From Oreocharis arfaki (taxonomy: Eukaryota > Chordata > Aves > Passeriformes > Paramythiidae): DNA of 64,000 bases. The stretch lies in NCBI GenBank assembly GCA_013398015.1, contig VZRR01002165.1, positions 186,001 through 250,000 on the forward strand, read 5' to 3'. Positions within the stretch are counted from its first letter, which is position 1. The number at the start of each line of letters is the position of its first letter. Below are positions 49,401 to 62,131 of the stretch, piece after piece. The position numbers and the translations under genes were made by a program. The notes beneath the pieces were generated by a model that searched no databases, was not told where the DNA came from, and saw nothing but the letters and a program-made list of their open reading frames with translations.

Positions 49401-52400
49401 GAGAACTGTATATACAAGAGCCAGTCTGGAAAACCAAAAATCTCTTACTTAAAATTGGAGTCTATAGTACTAGTGCAGAGCACAGACTCAACTAATGCAA
49501 AGCTGTGCTATTTGTAAACATGTTCTCATTGCCTGGAAAAATGGAACAGAACATACCAGACTGCCAAGGGCCAGGAAAGAGCACTATCTGCAAGGATTTT
49601 ATCTTGTCACCTCTGAGAAATGAAGGCATTGTGCTGGGAGTCAAATGAAGTGAATGCAAATATCTGTATTTTCCATCTGAAGAGCCCTTAGTGCTGTTCC
49701 AGGTTTGATTGCCATTAGCCTAATGCTATTATTCTCTGCTTTGTACAGAAACTGGAGTTGAAGGTCTTGAAAATCTCTGGAAGAGATGTGAATTTGGGAC
49801 ACAAATTGTTTCACAATTCAAGATTCCAATCACACGTTTCAGGTTGGACTCAAAAAGTGAATGTGCTCATGTCACAAATACATGAGTAAATCTGCTTTTA
49901 GCAGTCACCTCTATTTGGGATCTTAGGACTTTTCATAGCAGTCTGTGCTCCACAATTCCTGGAAGGCCTTGAACAACATGCCAGCACTCATGGACAGCTG
50001 GGCTCAAACACTGAGTGAGTCAGAGATCACCACAGATCTATCTCAAAACCTTGTTTGGTGCTTAAGAACAGGATAAGCTGCCTGCATAAATACATGGAAA
50101 GTATTTATGGGCATTAACCTCTGCCTTAAAATGCTCTGGTAAGGTTTTTACTTTTAAAAGTGCCTCTGTTGAAAATGCCCCTTCAATGGTTTCATTATTG
50201 TCTACCCATGAAGGAACATGCACCATCTACTGTGGCAGTCTCTACTTTCGTTTTCTCTGATGGAGTAGCAGCTGGATCAAACCCATACTTTTTTCATCAA
50301 GGAAAGGGAATTTATTCGTTGTTGAAAAGGGTCTTCTGCAGTTTCACTAAGGGAGATTATTCCTGGGCTATTTTCTTTGTTTCTTCTCCTAGAGCTGGCA
50401 AACTGAGGAATGCTTAAAGCATCAGTGTTTTCTAAAGAGCTTTTTTATGCATTGTGCATTATGTTTCAACAATTCTGAGCCCAGAATAAGGTGGTTGCAT
50501 TGCTGCGTATTAATCGCTCAAGTTATCAAAACAAATTACTGATTTGCCAAGACAGCTAGCGCTGCTTCTAAGCTGCTCTAAAAAATTGAGAGCTTTTCAA
50601 ATAGCACTATTATAGTTAATTAGATAGGAACTTGTAAGAAGGCAGCAATGAAATTAAAATAATAGCTTGGTAGCTTGGTCTAACATACTCGAAAGTCCAG
50701 ATGTTAATAGCTGATTGGGAGGAGCTCTGAATTACACTGAAGCAAGTTCCAGAGTTGGCTTCTTGTTATTCAGCAGGCAATCTGTATGCAATATTTAACA
50801 AATCAGGCATTTGATGAATAATTGTTGACAGATCCTGTCTGCCTCACTGCTTTTCACAGAACTGCATCAGTGAGACTAGACACAGCATATGTCTAAGAGG
50901 TTCCACAAACTTTTTCACCATTTTGTATATACTCAATTTCTGAAATCCAACAAGGAGCTATTAATATTGTCCCTTCTACAGAATCAATAGTTAACAGGTC
51001 TGGAAAACCTAGTAATCTGCTAAAGAGCTACCTGGTACTGCTGTATGGAATGGTTAGAAGAGTTCCTCATTTGATTTAGGAGTATATGTCAAAATTTGGC
51101 TCTCAGCAAAAACAAATTAATGATCGTCTGAAAGAATGCAGCACACATGATATAAATGGAAGTAGAAACTACCCCTATTAATAAGAAGGGAGAAAAGCTA
51201 CTATTTGCAACTTACTTTATCTGTAATTTTTCATTCATGAGCACAATGAACAGCCTATTTTTCAAGCGTACAGCCTCTAGATATTATTCAGTGTTTGGTA
51301 ACTTTTTGTGGATCCATCTGATAAGAACCTACTTATCTTCAATTTGCTCGGATCTTGCAGAGTGTCCTCAGTCAAGAATTGGGCTCTAGGACAGAAAGCA
51401 ACATGCTTCTGTCACAGATTGATGGCCCTGCAGCTAATGGACTTTAAATTGCAGGGACCTCTCAGCAGATAAATAACAGGCCACGGCAGGGACAGAACTG
51501 GGAACTGTGGCTAGGGCAGCAGGGGAAAGCAGGCTTTGCTCAAGTCAGTTTTTAAGCAGGAACTGTCTGGTTCTACAACCTAAACCAAACAGTCCTTGGC
51601 CCCACAGTGCTTGTTGTGAGCTAAACATTCGCCCTTGAAAGAGCTCAGAGACCCAGCATAGGAATTTTAGTTTCTGCAGGTTTACTTGAATCCAAGCTCG
51701 TCTTTACTGTGGAACAGAACAGGAGAGCACAGAAAACAGTCCAGCCTCCCTGTGAGTGCAAAGATAGCACTGCCCATGAGCTGACTGGCAGGGCCACCCT
51801 TGCTGCTGGCCAAGGGAAGAGCTGGCCTGACTCTGGGTGAGTGCCTTTTTTCTGTCCTTTAGTGAATCAGGTGGACGTTTTACAGCTTGAAGTCACGGCA
51901 AAGGCATTCAACATAAAGCTGCACAGCACTGCTTCAGTTTTCACTTGGAATTCTTCTGAATTAGGAGCAAATCACCCAGAGTGGTTTAGCAAATTAGGCT
52001 ACTCTGCTTTGTTTACACTGCAATTTGCTTTGAGGTGAGATTAATTTGGTAAGTTTCATCAGAAACCTGAGAATTTCAGTGGCTAAAACTGCAGTGCCCT
52101 TATTTCTCACGGGCAAATCTGTTTGACCTTCTTTCAACAACAGTTTAAGCCAAAGGAAGTCCAGATGCACTCGCTGGGTCTGTTTGGCGTCTCAGAGTTC
52201 AGTTAGATGACATGGCTGGGCCTGTTGACTGCAAAAGGACCAATTTCCTCCTTACTCCAGATTTTTGAGGACACTTTCCGGAGAGCACAAGAGCTCTTAA
52301 CCCCCAGGCACCAGAAATCAGGCAAGGAAGGCAAGAGACTGACATGGCTGAATAGGAGACTGCTGGTCAAAGTAAAGGGAAAGGAGAAATGCACAGGCAG

Positions 52401-54019
52401 TGGAAGCAGGCACAGGTATCCTGGGAAGAGTGCGGGGACACTTTCTGACTGTGTAGGAGCGGAGTGCAGAAGGATCTGTGGATGCAACCAGAGATAAAAT
52501 ACTAGCAGAGGAGCAGATTTCAATTTATGGTTTAGGCATTTACTGGAGCTGGCCAGCATTTAGAGGGAACGAGGAAATCCATGTGTATGTTTGTGATACT
52601 GCAGAGTGAGTGTATTGAATGCTATGGTATGGCAATTCAGCTCTTTTTCTAAACCTAATTTATGGACAGATTGCACAGAAATACGCCTCAAATTTGTTTA
52701 TCAGCTATTAATAGGCAGGCAATACTGATTTTGTCTCTACTCCAAAACTGGATTAAAACATAAGCTACAGGAATGTTCTTAATCATTCAGACTTTCTCTA
52801 AATATAAGTTGTGACTGATCTTTACTGGCATGCGAAATATTATAATTAACATACCGTGATAAAAATGGTACATTTTCCACCAAGGGAAATTGTTCTCTAT
52901 TAATATGCCAACCAAGTGAATATCTACTACATATTACCACCAGCATAATTCAAAATAATACACTCCAGGGAAATACATGCTTGGATCCACTGGTGCTGCT
53001 GTCTGGCACACTCCCAGTAGGGTTGTTGCTGTGTATCAGGAGGGAAGAAGTGTCAAAAACCACCAGTGCTTGTGCATGGAGCTTGCTGTCCTGGGTCGTA
53101 TTCGTACACCATAATGGATTTTCTTCCAACCAGTGGAGAAAAGACAAGTCCATGTTTTATTCTGAGTGCAGGTCTTTATCCACGAGATGGCACTCTGCCT
53201 GTCACTGCAGTGCTAGACAGGACTGAACTAGTACAGGAGAAATGAACTCAGCTGTAGAGTGCAGGAAAATATTTATCGTCATCCTTAATTTATTCAAATA
53301 AAATGTAATTTCTCGTCATTTTCATAGCTCTGTATTTCATCTGTGTAAGACTCACCTTGTAAGGAACTAAAGGGGATATTTTTCTTCAGTGTCAGTGCAG
53401 ATACATTTACATATCCACATTTTGCCCATAGCTGTGCATTCACATTCATTGTTGATTGGGCACAATTTCCACATAAAATCACAAATGTTTCAGGCTGACT
53501 CAGAAGTTGCTGAAACTTCACAAAACTTTCATCAGAGATAGCAAATTGCACAGTTTAACAACAACCAGAGGTAATGGCACGTTAGTCTGGGTTGGAAGAA
53601 AAATATTTTGGGAATTTTTTTTTAAATTTAAGATATAGATATTACAGAAGTCTCTACAGAACCCAGCAAAGGACATGTCATAAAATGCCTCAAAGACACT
53701 GGTGACATCATGTGCCCATTGAATCAAATGCTACACAAGACAAACTTCGAGCCATTGCTGCAGCAGTTTTCCTCAAAGCAGTGACACAGAATGTGATGGG
53801 CCATACTAATCGATTATTGTAAGCCTAATTTTTGCAACGGGAACAAAAGGACCCTTTAAAAATGTATCTAATCCTGACTGCTTTAAAATATAATAGGTAA
53901 ATATAATATACATGTATGTATATGTATAAAATAAAGTATTTTCTGCTACATTTGGGACAATTGACACAAAAGATCAGCCACTATAGAGCAGACATAAAAA
54001 ACCTCAAAAAATGGTGATC
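46451..54019. other. Gene desert, nothing recognised
   Basis: About 7.5 kb of AT-rich non-coding sequence. It contains a small duplication TTCTGTCAGC near 47180-47200 and an alternating TATA-rich stretch at 53890-53940. No gene, RNA or TE family is recognised. Confidence 0.6.
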
Positions 54020-54800
54020 CCTAGGCAAGGGGTGTTGTTCTTGCCAGGTTCCAGTGGCACACAGTGATTCCTGAGCAGGTCCCACCCAGCTCAGCAGGGC
54101 AGCTGTGCAGGAACACCCAGGAGAGGCTTGGGCAGAAGACAAGTGTTGATCTGTCAGGAATGAAACTTGCTGTCAGGGTAAAATGCCACATCATGATTTC
54201 CTGGAGGAAGGTGCCTCGTGCAGAGTCACTCATGGCACAGCCTGTGCCCGTAAGGAAGCCCTGAGCCCCTGCAGTTTGCCCACGGCTGAGCAGCTCAGCA
54301 GCACAGACCTGGCTGGACAGGGGGAGCCCGTGATGGGCACCTGGGGGGTGCTGCCACAGGTTAGTATTGAGGGGCTGGGTGGGCTTCTGAAATGGGAGTT
54401 CCAGGGCAGGGGCTCGGAGAAGGACAGGGAGGGATGGAGATGAGGACTGGAATGGAGGGAGACACCAAAACCAGCCAACCCCCTGCACACTGTGACGTTT
54501 CCACTGCTGACAGAGCAGCTGCCAGGGCATCTCTGCAGGCTTTGGCACTAAGATGTCAAAGCAAAGGCCCAGCTCATTGCCCCTCATGCCTCTGTTCCAC
54601 AGCTCACCATTTACAGAGATCAGCACTGCAGTGGTGGGCACAACTCTATGTGTACCTGGGCTCAAAGCAGAGAGCAGGTTTCTCAAGGGGAAGAAAAATG
54701 GCAGGAGCTGTGAGTTGTTGTTGTTCAGGCAGCAGATAGGAAACCTCTAAGGTGCTGCTGCTGCTGAGCATGAGCTGGGAGCAGGTACAGGCTGTGCAAA
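54020..54800. other. GC-richer patch with a long minus-strand open frame of unknown meaning
   Basis: This patch is richer in G and C than its surroundings. It holds a minus-strand open frame of 221 codons (54021-54686) and overlapping shorter frames on the plus strand. I recognise no domain, signal peptide pattern or repeat in the translation, and overlapping frames on both strands suggest composition rather than a gene. It could be an old repeat or part of a non-coding transcript. I do not call a protein. Confidence 0.3.
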
Positions 54801-57800
54801 ACATGGATGAAACCTAAATATCACAGTTCAAAAAGGGTCTTCTTTCTCTGAGCAGAGCCATGGTAGAGCTGTATGAATATATGCAGTGTGATGTAGAAGA
54901 GACAACCATTCACTGCAATGCTAAGTATCCGTGGGTTACCCACCCTTCTCGAACTTATTTAAGCCTTTGATGTGGGATTTTTGTTTGTTGGGGTATTTTT
55001 GTGTCTGTGTGTATGGAGGTCATACACAATGCATAAAAGCAAAGAGGATGCAGGGAAACATTAGGAGCAGGTGTAAAGAAAATAAAGGCAGAAATATTTT
55101 TATTTTCCAGGAACCAAGCTGTATTTCTCTTATCAATTGCTTCTGTATCTGTTTAACTGACAGCTGATACACATGAACGTCTTCTGGAGATGGAAAGAAG
55201 ATATTTACAGCTGAGGAAGGGGATATGAGGGTAAGCAGAGAAGTAATGTGGAGGGGATATTTCAGGTGTGGGATGCTGAAACAAGGGCTGTCATAAAAGC
55301 ATTGCAAAGAGACAGGAGACAATAACATGAGTGTGAGGATCTTGGGGCTAGGGGCTGTCCTTTCTTGGTTTTTTCTTGGTCAACCTTTGGTTGGCAGGTG
55401 ATGGAACTGGGGTAAACCCCTGCTGAGTAGCAGCCAAATTGGTTCAATAGATGTGAAGCAGAAGGGTTCCTCCCACCAAGATCAAACTGGGGAGGAAATC
55501 ACCACCATGCTGTCTGAGTTACATCAGAGCATAAAGCCAAGAGATACTCTCACAGTGAAGAACCAGTGTTTTCTCTCCTCACAGCGGCAGGTAGTTCTCT
55601 CAGGTCCCTCTGTGGCAGGAGCAGCTGTACCCACCTAAGGCTGATCCAGTCAGTGGGAGCAGCAGCATAAAATGAACTGGGTTATGCAGCTCACATGTAT
55701 TTAGTATAAACTGACTTTCAGAATTATGCTGATGTAATTCCTTTTTCTCAATTGCTGTATAAGCAGGTAGCCCACGCATTTAACACCTTCAGTTGTACCC
55801 TAAATGCCCTCTGCATTGCTCCCTAATATTCTGAGGAAAAGCCCTGACTTGTCTAAGTCTATTAAGTTACAGCTATTTTCAGCCACAGACTGAGGTTTTC
55901 AGCTTTTCAGCATCCATTACCAGTTCAATGGTTTTTTTGAGTCAAGTGTCAAATTTTCTTTCAAAGTACTGATCTGATGTATGGTTTAAACAAAGCCTAC
56001 TAACCAAGCATTCTCTCTAATGGCTGAGATTAGGCACAAAGAGCAGGTTTTTTCTGTGGAGATTCCAACTCCTCAAGACTTTGTAGTTTGCTTCCTCCCA
56101 CTCTGCTGCAACTTTGACTTCTGGAGTCCAATGTCACACTGAGCTCTGTTTTAGCATGAGGAAAAAAATTTTTTTTTTTTTTTAAATTTTAGCCTGCTAC
56201 ATTTTTGTCTTCTAAAAGTAATGAAGTACAAAAGTGGTTGGAAGAAAGGGTATGAGAACCTGACTTCAGCTGGGAGCTGGAGATCACTCAACATTCTTGT
56301 TAGATTGTTTTCCAACTTTTTTCCTCCATTCTAGTGTGCATAGGAACCAATAAAGCATCCTAGAAGAACCCCTGTAATCCCAAACCTACCTTCTCTTCCA
56401 CAATAATAATTAAAAAGATAAACTATTGCTTTTTATATCTAATAGCTTACATTCTTTTCCTTCCCTGGAGGTACCATGGAAGTTTGCACTGGAGTACAAT
56501 ATTTTGCATCTTTGCTTTTCTTGACGTTTTTCTCTTCTGCTTACAGACAATTAGTAGGAGAAAATTCCTCTGAGGAGGTTGAACTCAAATGTTCTGTGCC
56601 TTGAGCTCTGACTTCACTCTGTGCTGAAAATGTTGCATATTCTAGATTTGTGGCTTCACAACACTCCTTGTTTTCTTCTTGCTTTACAGAATTCCTGCTG
56701 CAATTCTGGTGGACTAGCTGTCAGAGGCATATACTTTGTTTGATATTTTAATTCTAATGAGGGTCTCAAAATTAGAACAAGCTCTTTATAGTGACAGTGA
56801 ATGATGACTCACCATATAAAAGAGTCTCCTAGACAGATAATTATTTAGGCATGTATTTCAGCAGATCATCCGTTAGGTGTCTCAAGGGAAGAGATTATTT
56901 TTTTATCAACAGAGAAGACAAGACAGTAAGTTAAATTACCTTTTAGGCAATACTGACTCAGGAGGAGTAATGGGAAGTTATTTGAGAGTTACACACATGT
57001 CCTGGCTAAATCTGGCTCTTCTTATTCGGTATGTGGCATTTGAAGTTTGCCAGTTGTCAAGATTTCCCTGAGCAGTTATCCATCTGAGACTATCCACAAG
57101 GCCTGACTTGAGTATTTTTTGCTTAAGGGATGAATGGTCTCAGCAGTGATTGTGGTCTGACATTGTCACCCCAGATCCCACCTTGGGAAGAATTATGGTT
57201 GCAAGCTCAAAGGGACCACAGAGGGTGACCTGACCTAGGCTGCCATCAGTCCTGGCTACAACCTCTGTTAACAAAGCAGGCAAAGTAGCTCTTGGTTGTA
57301 TTTTTATTTCTTTTTATTCACCCTGAAAGAAAACATCATAGGTTGAATGAAACTCCTGATGATTTTGAGGTCCTTGAAGAGACAGACTTCAAATTTTTGG
57401 GTATTATGGAAATCCAGGGGGTTGGATTTTCACAGCGAGTTAAACTTCCTCTGCTATTGCAGCTCTGGACGCCACCCTCTGCAGCAGGACTTGGGGTGTT
57501 TACCTGGGGGAGCTCTGGAGGCTGCTGAGGACAATTTATGATTTATTATTTTCCATGAGCTGGGAAGGTATAATGCAAAATGTGAGGAGGTACAAATGCA
57601 TACAGTATGAGAATTTCTCATCCAAGGGAAGCATTACTTCAAATGCATTTTTCAAATCCCTGATGAAAATTTCCTCTTTCCCCAGGATGCTTAGGAAGTA
57701 TTTTTCTCTTAAATCTTGTATCCATATTATCTTACGTTTGTGTCTTTTTGCAGTATTAATCTTGTTACAGAAGTCTTGTAGGTCAGGTATTATATCTCAA

Positions 57801-59931
57801 CTGCAGTTATAATTAAAATATTTATAATTGCTTCTGCATCAAGTTGCTGCATCAATTATCTCCCCTTGCCCCTGAACTTGGCTCTTTCAGGTCCACCACA
57901 GAGCATTTCCCTGCTGACCAGTGTCGTAAAATGAACCATTGAGAACAACCAAAGGTTGCAACAGGAGAGAAGGACAAAAGGTAGTTTGATGTGATAAGCA
58001 TGAACAACTTTGTTCCTCTTCAGCTGTTCTGAGCAAATGCTGCTCTTCTGACACAAAGTTAGTGGGTGGTTTTCAGGTGGTGTTTGTAGCATCCAGGGTA
58101 AATTATGGCTTTAGAGCAGAAACATCACATATTCCCTAATCACCTCATCCCTGGAGCTTCTCAGAATTACTACCCTGTTATAATTTTTATATTAACAAAG
58201 GCGTAAACACTCTTCATAAGGAACTAAACCCATTAGATAGGGCTCTTCATATTTGGAAAAATGACTGTACTGCTTTTAAAATAGGAAAATAATGGAGAAC
58301 ATCATACAAATGTGAAAATTAATGACATTCCCTTATGCAGTCTTTGATACAGACTTGCTCTGTCTGGGTTAATATGACTTAATTTTGAATGCTTGCTTGA
58401 TCCCATATTTTCAATTTCTTTATCTAGTATTCACATATTTTCCCAACTAGTTTTTTTTTTAAACAAGAAATGTTGCTTAGGCTAAAATAGCTCCATATAA
58501 TAGCTCACATTTGAAAATAAAAACACATTTCTTTTCAAAGACAATGCCAATAATTGGAGCAATTATGTAACAGGCAACGCTGGTATGCGCAGACAGCTAT
58601 CACAGATAAAACCCAGGAGCTTCACTGCAGAAAATTCGCTTTGCACTGTGAGATAGCAGACAGCCATACTGATGTATTAGGAATGGAGGAGAAAAAGAGG
58701 AAGGAGGAAAAACATTTGTAGCAGTGCGGTTCCTAAATGCAACGGCTGGATTGGTACAAGCGCCATCTGTGATACTGTTTGGTGTACACACAAGTTCAAT
58801 GTGTGTGGTGGGTCCAACTTACAATTGAACAGATAAAACCTTGTTTTAGTTCTGTTAGAGACCTGACATACCTCTCTAAGACAGACTGAACAGGTCTTAC
58901 ATCGTTATCTTGACATGTTTACATGATGGTCGCTGTTGGATTACTGGGGTGTTGCTGAAAACACTGTGGATATCCAACATAGCAATTGCCAGCCACTGAG
59001 CAAATAAGGGTTTTCCTGTCTGCCAACCCTTTCCAAGCCATAATGTCCTATTTTGCTATTTCTCTTACAAGAATTGACTTACTTAGCTATGCACATTCTT
59101 GATTAAAAAAATCAAACTAAACTAAAACAAAACACGAAAAGGTGCGTTCTCATGGAAACCAGGTTTTTCGTGTACTTTAAAAGAACAATATGCTACTGCT
59201 TTTCTGTTATTTTTTGTATTATAAAATATCAATACACATTTCTCCCTTGGCCATGGATATATTCTGGGTTTTTATTTAATTTCTGTGGAAAGTAATTTCC
59301 ATTTTCTTTTATTTATGTAGTTTTAGTTTAGTACTTATACTCCATGTATACAGCCATGAATCTTCAGTTGCTATGGCTAAAACCAGCAAAGCACATTAGC
59401 ATTTGTCCATCTTCATGTTGCAGAAAGAATTGTTAACAGACTTTTCCTCTAGGATTTAAACAATGAAAAAAGTTGCCCAGAATGACTGTTAAAGCATAAA
59501 TCCAGAGTGAGAGCAGCAGCAATAACTACCACTTTCCTAACGTAATGATTTTCATATCCTCTTCAAAAGTGCTTGAAAACCCGCAGGATTTGTCTGAATA
59601 TAGATGGGTTGACTATTATATGAGTTTAGTGCTTGATCCAGGCTGACTCTTTGTCAGTCATAATTCAAAAGAAATGGGATAATGGTCTGCTTGCCTAAAA
59701 TCAGATGCATCATTTGGATGTTCAAATCTCCTTAAGAAGAACCCTTGAAAGGAGTCTTCAGTGTTAATAGCAAAATGAGATTATAAAGAGTAAAAATACC
59801 ACATCACACAAAACCAAACTATTTTTAGAGAGAGCAAAAACCTAAATAAAGAAAGGCTGTTCTATATTTCCAGATTCGGAAATTTTTATCAAAGAACAGA
59901 AACGGAGAATTTTTGTGAGTGAATTAAAAAT
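54801..59931. other. Non-coding DNA, nothing recognised
   Basis: AT-rich sequence with an A7/T15 tract at about 56162-56183 and a T-run near 58451. No gene or repeat family is recognised. Confidence 0.6.
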
Positions 59932-60247
59932 ATCATTAGAATAGAATAGGACAGACTATTTCAGTTGGAAGGGTCTTGCAACAACTATCAAGTCCAACTG
60001 CCTGACCACTTTGGGGATGACCAAAAGCTAAAGCAAGTGGTCAATGGCATTGTCCAAATGCCTCTTAAACACTGACAGCCTTGGGGCATCAACCACCTCC
60101 CTGGGAAGCTGCTCCAGTGTTCAAACACCACCCTCTCTGTACAGAAATGCTTCCCAATGTCCAGTCTGAACCTGCCCTCGCACACCTTTGAACCCTTCCC
60201 ACGCATCCTAGCACTGGATACCAGGGAGAAGAGATTTAATTCATCCA
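59932..60247 (-). mobile_element. CR1 LINE, 5'-truncated 3' end, antisense
   Basis: The left edge carries ATTAGAATAGAATAGGACAG (diverged terminal repeats). Antisense CR1 landmarks follow: TTTCAGTTGGAAGGGTCTTG, CAAGTCCAACTGCCTGACCA, TTGTCCAAATGCCTCTTAAA, CACTGACAGCCTTGGGGCAT, AACCACCTCCCTGGGAAGCT and TCCAGTGTTCAAACACC. It is the longest and clearest CR1 copy in the window. The open frame across it is not intact reverse transcriptase. Confidence 0.95.
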
Positions 60248-61499
60248 AAGAAAGATCACATGAAATAATTATGACTTGGCAGTTGAATTTATTCTAAAAG
60301 ATCATTCTAACTTGGCAAGAGAATTTAAGTTATCAGGTTCTTCCAACTTTTTTCTGTACCTTCTATGTGTCTTGTATTTATGATATAGGTTACCATAAAA
60401 GAAATGTAGAACTGTTGCAAAATTAGAAACAGAAGATAAAAATAATTCAGTTCTGTACCTGACAAACCACAAGACTTTGCTTGCATCACTTTAGTTCAAC
60501 TGTTCCATAATATTCCATACAACATTTGCATCTTAATGCTTAACTTGATGACCACAAATCCAAAGCTGAATAATTAATTTCTTGTGTTTCTTTTCATTTA
60601 ACTTCATTGACACTTCACTTATCCTTGCAAAACATACACTGAAACCCTGCCAGGAAGGGAAGAGGAAAATGCCAATGTAATCAGCCACCAGAAAGGCATT
60701 TGGACACTGTGAGGAAATGTCCTTGAGCCTAAATAGAAGCACATCAATAAGTGTACAGATGACAAGAGATACAGGACTTGGTGAACACTGTATTATTTCC
60801 CTGCAGAAAGCAAAAACTTTTTTTAAGATGTATAGTGAGAGAAAAAAAATTATCATCAAGAAAGAAATACTACATGTTTCAAGGAATGTTGACCATTATT
60901 TGTGGTCTTTATTGTGCTACTAAGTATTGTGGAGACATGCTTGCTGGAATACTCACAAGTTATCAAAATGTTGTGGGAGGAGCATGTTCCCTGCTAGAAT
61001 TGAAAAATTTTTCACAGAAATTCAATGTGAAAATTAAAGAGGTTTAAATCTCTCAGTGATCCTCAAGCGTGTGAAGGAACAGGCTGAGAAATTAATCTCT
61101 CTGCCCTAACACACTAAGGCCTCACTCGTGCTGCCTGGGAACTCAATGGGAATTTCAGATAGAGCCAGTGAAGCAAGGCTGAGTCCTCCTAAATACAAGG
61201 AATAAAATTCTAAATTCGATGAACAGTTTAATTGTTAAGGAAATTTCTCACAATTCTCATGCGTCCACCCAACCTTTGGCTTGACATCGCAGATGAGAAT
61301 TGTTTTGTAACAAAATGATGATAATTTTAATTGACTAAAATATATGACATCTTAAATGAGAAAAAAAAAAAAGCCTTCAGCAATCTCATAGAAGTAACAA
61401 AATTTCCTCTCTGATTTGTTTTGCCAAAAGCCTGGTACCTCAACACCTGTTAAAAGCACATGTACTAACAGGAGTTCTAAAAATACAAAATAAAAATAA
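60248..61499. other. Non-coding DNA, nothing recognised
   Basis: AT-rich sequence with an A-run near 61361-61371. No gene is recognised. Confidence 0.6.
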
Positions 61500-61800
61500 A
61501 AACCACATTAAATTGCCACAACAATTGCCTATTTTATCAGTGTTCTTTGTACACAATGATGCAGTTCTGCATAATGCAAATTTTAAGAGAGGCAATCTTT
61601 CCAGAAGGCTATATCATGTAATGCAATGTACATTTTCCATAATTTCCCCCTCTGTGCTCTTATATACATGTCTAGTAAAACTTCCTTAATAAAATTTAAA
61701 ATCTTTGCTATCTGGGAAGCCTAGTTTCTTAACAATTGATTTCAAAGTAGCTGGGGGATAATTGGGCGATAACAACAGCTGAGTTATATGAAGAAATAAT
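61500..61800. promoter_or_regulatory. Weak candidate conserved regulatory element
   Basis: This segment has a perfect POU octamer ATGCAAAT at 61574-61581 and homeodomain-like cores (GGGATAATTGG, AATAATTATG) in sequence of higher complexity than its surroundings. It resembles conserved non-coding elements of developmental gene deserts, but conservation is untested. Confidence 0.2.
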
Positions 61801-61950
61801 TATGTTAAACATATCTCTTGCTTCTTGACACTGTAACCAATACGCAGCATAGCGGATAAGAAGAAAGAAGTGATAAAAACTGCCTTTTTTCATTAGTGAT
61901 ATCTTAAACCAAATAATACGAAATGTATTTGGATGAAATTACCATTCTAT

Positions 61951-61980
61951 AATGGTGTACAATGGTGTACAAGTGTACAA
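61951..61980. repeat. 10-bp tandem duplication
   Basis: AATGGTGTAC occurs twice in direct succession, followed by a diverged AAGTGTACAA. It lies 20 bases left of a CR1 fragment. Confidence 0.9.
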
Positions 61981-62000
61981 TGAAAAGAAAAAGATTGTGG

Positions 62001-62131
62001 TATCAAAGAATTGTTTAGACCGGAAAAAGCCTTTAAGGTTATCAAACCCAACTATTGCCCCAGCACTGCCCAGTCCATCCCTAAAACATGTCCTTAAGCA
62101 CAACATCTGCATGTATTTATTTAAAAATCTA
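62001..62131 (-). mobile_element. CR1 LINE fragment, antisense, different subfamily
   Basis: Antisense CR1 landmarks: ATTGTTTAGACCGGAAAAAG, CCTTTAAGGTTATCAAACCC, AACTATTGCCCCAGCACTGC and CTAAAACATGTCCTTAAGCA. The internal sequence (AGCACTGCCCAGTCCATC, CTTAAGCACAACATCTGCA) belongs to the CR1 group with the 'AGCACTGCCAAGTCCACC' tail, different from the copies at 43.9 and 59.9 kb. Confidence 0.88.
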
